Shown here piece after piece: positions 1 to 6,153 of a DNA stretch of 7,381 nt; position 1 is the first letter of the stretch; each line of letters begins with the position of its first letter. The DNA lies in assembly GCA_021791075.1 (NCBI GenBank), contig JAJYXH010000028.1, forward strand, positions 1 through 7,381, given 5' to 3'. Both the position numbers and the translations under genes were made by a program. Under the pieces are notes generated by a model. That model made no database searches. It was not told where the DNA came from and saw nothing but the letters and a program-made list of their open reading frames with translations. Source of the stretch: Microcaldota archaeon. GTDB taxonomy: Archaea > Micrarchaeota > Micrarchaeia > Micrarchaeales > CABMGC01.

Positions 1-1
1 C

Positions 2-298
2 CAACTGCTGCAATACAAGGCTGAAAGCGCTGGTTGCGTGGTGGTCGGAGTGAACCCTCAATATACGTCACAGACATGCAATGGATGCAGGAACGTGCAG
101 AGAATATCCTTGTCGCAAAGGACATTCATCTGCGAAAAGTGCGGATTGTCAAAGGACAGGGATATAAATGCCTCACAGAATATACTCGAAAGGGCTACCG
201 AAGGACATTCGGGAAGTGAAGCCTCTGGAGACGACGTAAGACATCGTGCAAATGGTGCGGTTGCCACTGAAGGAGGAACTATACGGGTGGCATCATGA
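2..298 (+). CDS. tnpB: TnpB RNA-guided nuclease of an IS200/IS605-type element, C-terminal part (5' end outside window)
   Basis: The reading frame is open from the window edge and ends at TGA 296-298, giving the last 98 residues of a protein usually about 350-450 long. Visible are a four-cysteine zinc finger (CNGC at fragment residues 26-29 and CEKC at 44-47) and, directly after it, DRDINASQNI (52-61), the RuvC-III motif with a catalytic Asp. The tail with RATEGHSGSEASGDD is the usual C-terminus of this family. TnpB proteins are omega-RNA-guided DNA endonucleases that help IS200/IS605 elements persist at their sites; this is family knowledge. Cysteines and Asp are intact, so nothing seen suggests decay, but the N-terminal RuvC-I/II motifs lie outside the window. 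No tnpA is visible, so it may be a stand-alone IS1341-like element. The next gene starts 91 nt downstream. Confidence 0.93.
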   Translation, partial: QLLQYKAESAGCVVVGVNPQYTSQTCNGCRNVQRISLSQRTFICEKCGLSKDRDINASQNILERATEGHSGSEASGDDVRHRANGAVATEGGTIRVAS

Positions 299-353
299 CA
301 ACCATCAGAAACCACCTTGGAAGCCCACGACTTCAGTCGTGGGAGGGTGTCAC
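240..353 (+). ncRNA. Predicted omega RNA (TnpB guide RNA) scaffold, approximate limits
   Basis: In characterised TnpB systems the guide RNA is transcribed from the tnpB 3' end plus the element's right end, with the guide taken from flanking DNA just past the element. The same arrangement is present here. Besides the 324-343 hairpin, an upstream pairing can be drawn: GCCAC (263-267) with GTGGC (287-291), optionally extended by GGTT (259-262) with AACC (300-303) around a bulge. The 5' limit given is arbitrary and the 3' limit is the estimated element end. If correct, the guide would be the 16-20 nt after about 353, which is DNA just upstream of the epimerase. No RNA evidence is available from sequence alone. 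Confidence 0.4.
324..343 (+). repeat. IS200/IS605 right-end hairpin
   Basis: A perfect 8-bp stem, CCCACGAC (324-331) and GTCGTGGG (336-343), closes a TTCA loop (332-335). A stem of this kind with a TTCA loop just after tnpB is typical of the right end of IS200/IS605-family elements, where it is recognised by the TnpA transposase as single-stranded DNA and also forms the last stem of the omega RNA. The pairing is read directly from the sequence; the role comes from the family. It could also terminate tnpB transcription, although no T-tract follows. Confidence 0.85.
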
Positions 354-389
354 ATATTACCGAAGTAAGTTCTCTGTAAAGGTAAGCGC

Positions 390-1328
390 ATGCAGTATAT
401 CGTAACGGGAGGAGCCGGATACATAGGCGGCCATCTCACCGACAGATTAGTCTCAGAAGGCAATGAAGTCATGGTGCTCGATGACCTCTCCTCGGGTAAA
501 TACGAAAATTCGGGATCCCGTCTTGTAAAGGTGAATCTGATAGACAGCGACGCGACGGGGAGGCTTCAGCTGCCAAGGAAGGCAACTTTTGTGCATCTCG
601 CCGCAGATCCGAATGTCAGGTCCTCAATGGACAATGTAGTTGATCATTTCGACAGGGACGTCACTGCAACTCTCAATACCCTCGAACTCGCACGCAGGTC
701 AGATGCAAAATCATTTCTCTTCACCTCGTCATCCGTCGTGTATGGCGATGCAAAGAAGATGCCGACCCCGGAGACGTATCAGCTCAAGCCGATATCAAAC
801 TACGGGATTTTCAAGATGATGAGCGAGGAGCTCGTGGAGTACTACTCGCGCACGTACGGAATAAAGTCCACGTCACTGCGCCTGGCCAACATCACCGGAG
901 GAAGGGCAACTCACGGCATAGTGCCGGACTTCATAAACAAGCTGAGGAAGGACCAGAAGAGCCTCGAGATACTCGGCGACGGAAAGCAGCGGAAGAGTTA
1001 TGTCTACATGACCGACCTCATCGATGCAATAATGCTTGTAATCTCTAGACAGTCTTCTGGGTACCGCGTCCTAAATGTGGGAAACTCGGACTCAGTCTCA
1101 GTTAACGAGATGGCCGGGATAATCTCCGGAGAGATGGGTCTAAAGCCCAAGTATGTTTACAGGAATGAGTTTGGCGGCCGCGGATGGAAGGGAGACGTAA
1201 AGGTCATGCTGCTAGATACAAAGATGATACAGAAGCTCGGATGGAAGCCCTCGGTCTCGTCAAGCGAAGCTGTCAGGAAGGCTGCTAGTGATCTTCTCGA
1301 CTCCGGAAAGCCGCAACTTCGGCATTAG
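390..1328 (+). CDS. NAD-dependent sugar-nucleotide epimerase/dehydratase, UDP-glucose 4-epimerase-like (extended SDR)
   Basis: A 312-residue protein, the normal length for an extended short-chain dehydrogenase acting on nucleotide sugars in the cytosol. Visible are the NAD-binding Rossmann motif GGAGYIG (residues 7-13), the acidic pair D31-D32 that binds the adenosine ribose, HLAA (69-72), the SSS stretch (113-115) with the catalytic Ser/Thr, and the catalytic YxxxK pair Y138/K142. GDGKQRKSYVY and the C-terminal FGGRGWKGD are typical of archaeal GalE-like enzymes. The probable reaction is 4-epimerisation of a UDP-sugar (Glc/Gal or GlcNAc/GalNAc), but substrate cannot be fixed from sequence; a dehydratase or other epimerase of the same superfamily is possible. 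The ATG start is supported by AAAGGT at 378-383, six bases upstream. It opens a five-gene surface-glycan cluster and lies 91 nt after tnpB; the next gene follows after 50 nt. Confidence 0.9.
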   Translation: MQYIVTGGAGYIGGHLTDRLVSEGNEVMVLDDLSSGKYENSGSRLVKVNLIDSDATGRLQLPRKATFVHLAADPNVRSSMDNVVDHFDRDVTATLNTLELARRSDAKSFLFTSSSVVYGDAKKMPTPETYQLKPISNYGIFKMMSEELVEYYSRTYGIKSTSLRLANITGGRATHGIVPDFINKLRKDQKSLEILGDGKQRKSYVYMTDLIDAIMLVISRQSSGYRVLNVGNSDSVSVNEMAGIISGEMGLKPKYVYRNEFGGRGWKGDVKVMLLDTKMIQKLGWKPSVSSSEAVRKAASDLLDSGKPQLRH

Positions 1329-1378
1329 GTTTATCTATCTTGTCGGATAATTCCTCTCTGTAGAAGGTTGATGTTTGG

Positions 1379-2071
1379 ATGGTCCGGGTATCGATAATAC
1401 TCCCAGTGTACAACGAGTACAGGAACCTTAAGAATAACTTTCCAAAGATATACTCCGCAGCAAAGAAGCTGGAGTCATTCGAGATAATAATAGCCGAGGA
1501 TGGCTCCACTGACGGTTCTATCGTACTCTGCAGGGAGTTTGCAAAGCTGCCGGGAGTCAGGGTCATGCACAGGGAGCAGAAGAGCGGGAAGGGCGCTGCC
1601 ATAAAGCGTTCGGTGAGGGCCGCAAAGGGAAAGGTCATAGGGTACATGGACATTGACCTGGCAGTTCCTGTAAGCTACACCAAGAAGGCTATCTATGAGG
1701 TCGAGAAAGGTAATAAGATTGTGATAGGATCCAGGTATGTTGCCGGCTCAGAGGCCAGACGCAATCTCACGCGACACTTCCTGAGCTTCGGTTACAACGG
1801 GCTCATCTTCATCCTCTTCGGCTCGCGCGTCAAGGACCATCAGTGCGGCTTCAAGTTCATGGAAGGGAGCTACGCGAAGAGACTGACCGGCAAGGTTAGG
1901 GATAACTACTGGTTCTTCGATGCCGAGATGCTGATACGTGCAGAGCGTGACGGAGTTGCTCCGTATGAGCTGCCTGTCGAGTGGAACGAGCAGCGTGAGA
2001 CAAAGCTGAGGCCCAAGGATGTTGCGCTCTTCATGGTCTCAATGCTGAAGTTCCGCTTCAGCCCAGGCTGA
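1379..2071 (+). CDS. Family 2 glycosyltransferase, dolichyl-phosphate glucose/mannose synthase-like (ALG5/DPM1 type)
   Basis: A 230-residue GT-A-fold enzyme. Motifs in order: ILPVYNE (residues 7-13), AEDGSTDGS (39-47), GKGAAI (70-75), the metal- and nucleotide-binding DID (91-93), GSRYV (117-121), DHQCGFK (153-159) and YWFFDAE, then VEWNEQRETKLR near the C-terminus. The DxQCGFK and FDAE...VEW patterns resemble dolichyl-phosphate glucosyltransferases (ALG5) and related GtrB/DPM1 enzymes, which move a sugar from UDP or GDP to a polyprenyl phosphate at the cytosolic membrane face. No strong membrane helix is present, so it would attach peripherally or through a partner. The start is supported by AAGGT (1364-1368), ten bases before ATG; an ATG at 1371 is out of frame. 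Sugar and lipid specificity are not determined by the sequence. It lies 50 nt after the epimerase and 73 nt before the membrane-protein gene. Confidence 0.88.
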   Translation: MVRVSIILPVYNEYRNLKNNFPKIYSAAKKLESFEIIIAEDGSTDGSIVLCREFAKLPGVRVMHREQKSGKGAAIKRSVRAAKGKVIGYMDIDLAVPVSYTKKAIYEVEKGNKIVIGSRYVAGSEARRNLTRHFLSFGYNGLIFILFGSRVKDHQCGFKFMEGSYAKRLTGKVRDNYWFFDAEMLIRAERDGVAPYELPVEWNEQRETKLRPKDVALFMVSMLKFRFSPG

Positions 2072-2080
2072 CCACCTATC

Positions 2081-2088
2081 TTTTTAAA
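2081..2088 (+). promoter_or_regulatory. Possible archaeal TATA box for the membrane-protein/flippase/GT2 operon
   Basis: TTTTTAAA lies in the 73-nt gap between the first glycosyltransferase and the 796-residue membrane protein. An archaeal start site is expected about 25 bases after the box centre, near 2110, leaving a leader of about 35 nt before GTG 2145. The T-run could equally serve as a transcription stop for the upstream gene. The gap contains no other strong element. Confidence 0.35.
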
Positions 2089-2144
2089 CAATAATGTGCA
2101 AGGTATTATCACTGTCATCTTTCTAAAGAATAAGAGTTAACTTA

Positions 2145-4535
2145 GTGGTTGAATTGGCAGATCAAGCTGTACAGGACACGCACGAGCTGGGCGCTACTGC
2201 TCCGACCGAGCCTACTGATGCACCGCTGCATCACCATAACCAGCCACATCAGATGCATCAGACAAAGACGCAAATGCACAAGAAGGTCTACGACCGTATG
2301 CATAACCACCTGACCAGCGAGACGGGCATGCTCTGCCTCAAGGCACTGGGCCTCTATGCTCTGATAACTCTGGTCATGTTCTGGTACATAACGGTAAATC
2401 CTTTCTCCGTGGTTCCAAATGGCTCAAGCGACACGTACCAGAGCCTCTGGGGACTCTGGTGGACCCCGTACTCGATCTTCACCCTTCACACCTCCCCATA
2501 CTCCACGAACCTCCTCTTCTATCCTGTCGGCGCAAACCTTGTTACGCAGACTCTCATGCCGCTTGCTGGCATAATATCGGCCCCGATACAGGCGTTCAGC
2601 CTTCCTCTTGCGTACAACCTGATCTTCCTCTTTGGGTTCATCCTCTCCGGACTCTTTGCATTCATGCTCATATACTATCTCACGGGAAACAGATACGGCG
2701 CATTCCTGGGAGGCCTCATCTTCGCGTTCAGCCCCATGCACATAGCGCAATCAATAGCACACCTTAACTGGGCTTCGATAGAATTCGTGCCGCTCTTTGC
2801 CCTCCTCTTCATACTCACGATCAGGGAGAAGCGACTCCTCTACGTTGTCGGAGCCGCGCTCTCATTCCTCCTCATCGTCTTCTTTGGCGATCCGCTTCAG
2901 GGAATCATCACGGTCATATTTGCCGTCTGCCTCATCGTGATATATCTGCTCTCCAAATCCGAGAGAGAGCGCATACTTAATGCCGGATTTGCAATCAGAT
3001 TCGGAGAGATGGTCATAATCATAGCCGTTCTCGGCCTTCCTTTCTTCATTCCTACCATCTCGGGAGTTCTGCAGCCATCTACTGTGTCTGCCGCAAATCA
3101 GCTCTCCAATACGCCGCACTTCATGCTCTGGAGCGACAACCTCGCATCATACCTACTCCCAAGCTACTACAACGGCATCTTCAATGGCGCCATGCCTCCG
3201 TACTTCAACTCGATCTACGGGCTTACGTATCAGGGCATACAGTATACCCCTGACGTTTCTGAGAAGGTCTCTTACGTGGGATACTCGGTCCTTCTGCTTG
3301 TCATAATCGCGCTCTACACGGACTACAAAAAGAATCTTCTAAGGAAGACTCTACCGTGGCTCGCCATCCTTCTTCTCTTCGGATGGCTCTCCACAGGCCC
3401 GGTCCTCCAGTTCCTCTCCGTGGTCACCGGAGTACCGGGGATATATGCGGTCTACCAGCACATACCGGTACTAAACCTCGTGAGGGAGCCGGGAAGGTTC
3501 GACCTTATAGTGACGCTCTGCCTCGGCATTCTCGCGGCCATCGGCTTCGGTTATCTAACTGAGGGGAAACCCACGGGCAAGACGAGGATGTTTGCGGTCG
3601 CATTTGCAATCGTGATACTCTTCGAGTACAACGGGATGCCGTTCTCATCCTCATACGCAAATATGCTTACTGCAAACGCGACGATACCTGCCGCGTATGG
3701 GCAGATAGGACAGATCCATGGGAACTTGACGGTGCTGACTCTTCCGGCGCTGCCAAACCCGGCATCAGCAACCCCGGAGCTATATCCTGCAGTCTCGATG
3801 TACTACCAGACGGCAATGAAGGGCAAGGCAATAATCGGTGGATACACCAGCAGGTTCAATTCAACGCAACAGGCATCTGTCTCGGCCTTGCCGCTCGCAT
3901 CAGCAGTGCAGTATCTACAGCAGGGCTACGGGCTTGTGTACCCGTCTCCGATACTCGGCAACTCAACGAACGTAACTCTCCTCTGGCTTGGTGATGACAA
4001 CATACCGTTTATCACTGTGATAAGGAGTGCATTCAACAACTCGGCCCAGGAGCAGCTATACGGGTATCTTTACAGCGTCTTTGGCACGCCAGTCTACACC
4101 GACAACAGCACATTCGTCTTCGGCACCGCCGGCGCGGTAAATGCGCATGCAGGCCGGGCCCTAACGGCGTACGAAGCCGGCACATGGATCCCTGGATACT
4201 CGTTCTGCTCCTCTTCGTGCAACACCACTCTGGGCAGCATGTGGTGGGGCAACAACGCCAGAGGCGCGATAGTCTACGCTCCTAACAGCATGCAGGTCAC
4301 CATGAACATGATCGCGATGGGATATCTGAGCAGCACTCCGCTCTACCTCTACCTTAACAACGCCGCGCTGGGAAGGCTAAACCTGACCGGCACCCCGCAG
4401 AGCTACTCGGTCAACTTCACCGTTCCGTCGGGCATAAGCGAGCTTACGTTTTACTCCCCGAACAACACGGCCGTTCCAAGTCCGTACCTTATCTACGGCG
4501 CTAAGAATATAACCTTTAAGAGCCAATCAAAATAA
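2145..4535 (+). CDS. Polytopic membrane protein with large exported C-terminal domain, putative GT-C-type glycosyltransferase
   Basis: A 796-residue protein in three parts. Residues 1-62 are hydrophilic and rich in His and Met (HHH at 29-31; nine His between 13 and 55). Residues about 65-497 hold roughly 11-12 membrane helices. The first outward loop carries D96 followed by LWGLWW (101-106), and NLLFYP (122-127) and NLVREPGRF (444-452) resemble uncharacterised GT-C/YfhO-like membrane proteins. Residues about 498-796 are a soluble, beta-rich domain predicted outside, with 12 N-x-S/T sequons and a CSSSC motif (688-692). A GT-C enzyme using a lipid-phosphate sugar outside the cell fits the neighbours, since a Dol-P-sugar-synthase-like gene precedes it and a flippase follows 9 nt later; this role is inference. 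The GTG start lacks a clear ribosome binding site. ATG 2298 (M52) has AAGGT about 11 bases upstream and would remove most of the His-rich tail, so the start is uncertain. Confidence 0.72.
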   Translation: MVELADQAVQDTHELGATAPTEPTDAPLHHHNQPHQMHQTKTQMHKKVYDRMHNHLTSETGMLCLKALGLYALITLVMFWYITVNPFSVVPNGSSDTYQSLWGLWWTPYSIFTLHTSPYSTNLLFYPVGANLVTQTLMPLAGIISAPIQAFSLPLAYNLIFLFGFILSGLFAFMLIYYLTGNRYGAFLGGLIFAFSPMHIAQSIAHLNWASIEFVPLFALLFILTIREKRLLYVVGAALSFLLIVFFGDPLQGIITVIFAVCLIVIYLLSKSERERILNAGFAIRFGEMVIIIAVLGLPFFIPTISGVLQPSTVSAANQLSNTPHFMLWSDNLASYLLPSYYNGIFNGAMPPYFNSIYGLTYQGIQYTPDVSEKVSYVGYSVLLLVIIALYTDYKKNLLRKTLPWLAILLLFGWLSTGPVLQFLSVVTGVPGIYAVYQHIPVLNLVREPGRFDLIVTLCLGILAAIGFGYLTEGKPTGKTRMFAVAFAIVILFEYNGMPFSSSYANMLTANATIPAAYGQIGQIHGNLTVLTLPALPNPASATPELYPAVSMYYQTAMKGKAIIGGYTSRFNSTQQASVSALPLASAVQYLQQGYGLVYPSPILGNSTNVTLLWLGDDNIPFITVIRSAFNNSAQEQLYGYLYSVFGTPVYTDNSTFVFGTAGAVNAHAGRALTAYEAGTWIPGYSFCSSSCNTTLGSMWWGNNARGAIVYAPNSMQVTMNMIAMGYLSSTPLYLYLNNAALGRLNLTGTPQSYSVNFTVPSGISELTFYSPNNTAVPSPYLIYGAKNITFKSQSK

Positions 4536-4544
4536 TGATGTGCC

Positions 4545-6149
4545 ATGGCTAGCTACAATGACGCCGAGGGACTTGGGAAGCGGACAGCGAGAGTCCTCTC
4601 TGCCGTCCTCATAGGCCAGGCGCTGAACATAGTAGTTACAGCCATAACGATAATACTGATAGCCAGGCTCCTGGGCCCGGCCGACTACGGCATCTACATC
4701 TTCGCGTTCGGCTTCGCCACTCTTATCGACTCTGTTGGCGGGCTTGGGATCGGCAGCTACCTCAACCGACACCTCTCGATCTCGGTCTTCCAGCGCGACC
4801 ACCAGAAGACACTGCGCGTTCTCTCATCTGGGTACTTCCTCCTGATAGTCGCGTCGCTGCTTCTTACGGTCCTTGCCCTCAGCCTCAGCGGCTACCTTTC
4901 CAATACGCTCTACAAAGGGCTCGGAATACCTGAGATAACGCTCATAACATCCTCGTTCATCATATTCTTCGTCATGGTGCAGGCCGTATCGGCCAATGCG
5001 CTCATAGGCCTGGCCAAGGGCTTTTATTCATCGTTCTCCATCCTCTCCGGAAACATCGTGCAGCTCTTTGCGAGCGTACTTCTTGTCATTTACGGTTTCG
5101 GGGTCGAGGGCGCGCTGGCAGGAATGCTCATCGGATACGCGGTCAGTGCAGCCATCGGCACATTCCTCATATTCCACACGATAGGCAAGCGCGGCAGGGT
5201 AAGGCTCTTCTGGCCTACGAGCAAGGAGCTGAAGGAGACGGCCAAGTTCTCCCTGCCCATAGGTATCAACAACATGCTGAACGACGGCATGCAGAACTTC
5301 TCGATCCTCTTCCTCGGCTTCTATGTCACCGCCTCTATTCTAGGAAACTACGGCGCCGCATTGAGGGGCCTTGCTGCTATAATACTCCTGCAGAACAGCA
5401 TAAACCACGTTCTCCTGCCGGCATTCACGCAGGCCAGGATAACGAAGAGGGCAAAGGAGCTCCATCTAACATACAACAAGGTCCTGGGATACTCTCTCGT
5501 GGTGATCCTTCCGCTCCTTGTCTATACCGCCGTCTTCTCAGCACCGGCAGTCTACCTCTTCCTCTCGAAGGGATACGCGCTTGCCCCTGGATATCTCACA
5601 CTGATAATGATAGGAACCATGGTAAACACGGTAAGCCTCTTCATAAGCAGCCTGATCGTATCGATAGGCAGGACAACAAAGGTTCTCAAATACTACGCCA
5701 TCTCTGCAGTCATCCAGCTTGCCTCCCTTGTTCTCCTGACGCAGTCGTTCCTTGTTTACGGCAGCATAGCCGCGATCTTCATCATAGGCAACATCGCCTC
5801 GATCTTCCTCTTCATGAGGGGGGCCATCTCTGTTGTGGGGGTGAAGTTCGACTATAGAAAGATATTGATGATATTCGTAAGCAACGTGATGCTCGCTATC
5901 GCTCTTGCCGCACTGCTGTTGCTGATGAACTATGCAGCCTCGAACTCGATAAGCGATCTCGTGCTCGGCGGAGAGCTCCTGGCCGGCGCAGTTGCGGCAG
6001 CGCTCCTCTACCCGATAATCTTTGCAGTCACTGGCACTCTCGCACGCAAGGACATAGAGGGCATGCGTGTTGCCGCAGAGAAACTGCCATTTATCAACAG
6101 GGCAACGAACCTGCTCTCAAGATACTCTATGCTATTCATCAGGGGGTAA
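4545..6149 (+). CDS. Lipid-linked oligosaccharide/polysaccharide flippase, Wzx/RfbX-like (MOP superfamily, PST family)
   Basis: A 534-residue, almost wholly hydrophobic protein whose length and helix pattern suit the 12-14 membrane segments of polysaccharide flippases. The N-terminus is diagnostic: a short cytosolic lead, a first helix (about residues 17-40) and LLGPADYGIY (42-51), the conserved helix 1-2 loop of Wzx/RfbX and related MOP transporters. A further signature-like stretch is FSLPIGINNML, at the start of the second half. Such proteins flip lipid-pyrophosphate- or lipid-phosphate-linked glycans from the cytosolic to the outer face. Start: ATG 4545, 9 nt after the preceding stop; ATGs at 4535 and 4538 are out of frame. 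No strong ribosome binding site is seen, which suggests translational coupling to the upstream gene. The following glycosyltransferase starts 4 nt after its stop. The substrate is presumably the glycan made by this cluster, but this is inferred from context only. Confidence 0.88.
   Translation: MASYNDAEGLGKRTARVLSAVLIGQALNIVVTAITIILIARLLGPADYGIYIFAFGFATLIDSVGGLGIGSYLNRHLSISVFQRDHQKTLRVLSSGYFLLIVASLLLTVLALSLSGYLSNTLYKGLGIPEITLITSSFIIFFVMVQAVSANALIGLAKGFYSSFSILSGNIVQLFASVLLVIYGFGVEGALAGMLIGYAVSAAIGTFLIFHTIGKRGRVRLFWPTSKELKETAKFSLPIGINNMLNDGMQNFSILFLGFYVTASILGNYGAALRGLAAIILLQNSINHVLLPAFTQARITKRAKELHLTYNKVLGYSLVVILPLLVYTAVFSAPAVYLFLSKGYALAPGYLTLIMIGTMVNTVSLFISSLIVSIGRTTKVLKYYAISAVIQLASLVLLTQSFLVYGSIAAIFIIGNIASIFLFMRGAISVVGVKFDYRKILMIFVSNVMLAIALAALLLLMNYAASNSISDLVLGGELLAGAVAAALLYPIIFAVTGTLARKDIEGMRVAAEKLPFINRATNLLSRYSMLFIRG
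6141..6146 (+). promoter_or_regulatory. Ribosome binding site that fixes the GTG start at 6154
   Basis: AGGGGG lies within the last codons of the flippase gene, seven bases before GTG 6154. The frame is open back to an ATG-equivalent at 6067, but that would add 29 unrelated residues overlapping the flippase. The purine run, the spacing, and the glycosyltransferase fold beginning a few residues later (TLILPTLNE) all favour 6154. Confidence 0.6.
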
Positions 6150-6153
6150 TAAG

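Larger units (their letters stand above)
1..353 (+). mobile_element. Right-hand part of an IS200/IS605 (IS1341-like) insertion element
   Basis: The tnpB 3' end is followed 25 nt later by a strong hairpin of the kind that marks the right end of this family. Such elements have no terminal inverted repeats and no target duplication; they end shortly after this hairpin. The 3' boundary near GTGTCAC (347-353) is my estimate from the usual spacing. The left end is outside the window. The element sits immediately upstream of the epimerase gene, so its insertion may have replaced or moved that gene's promoter. Confidence 0.7.

Noticed and set aside
352..359. ACATATTA as a TATA box for the epimerase
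   Set aside because: Expected start-site spacing would put transcription at about 380, cutting into the apparent ribosome binding site at 378-383; weak match, so not listed as a promoter.
1330..1337. TTTATCTA as a promoter for the first glycosyltransferase
   Set aside because: It is a weak TATA match and would leave a leader barely long enough to include the AAGGT site; read-through from the epimerase is as likely.
2135..2142. 8-bp palindrome AGTTAACT just before GTG 2145, possible operator
   Set aside because: It does not extend beyond 8 bp and is AT-rich in an AT-rich gap; a similar short stretch (GTTAAC) occurs inside the epimerase gene, so chance is likely.
2424..2767. Long open frames on both strands inside the 796-residue protein gene
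   Set aside because: Their translations are low-complexity or charge-biased shadows of hydrophobic codons in the real frame, with no recognisable domain.
6067..6153. Longer start for the second glycosyltransferase (29 extra residues)
   Set aside because: The extra residues overlap the flippase gene, resemble nothing in the family, and have no ribosome binding site; GTG 6154 has AGGGGG seven bases upstream and begins right before the GT-A fold.
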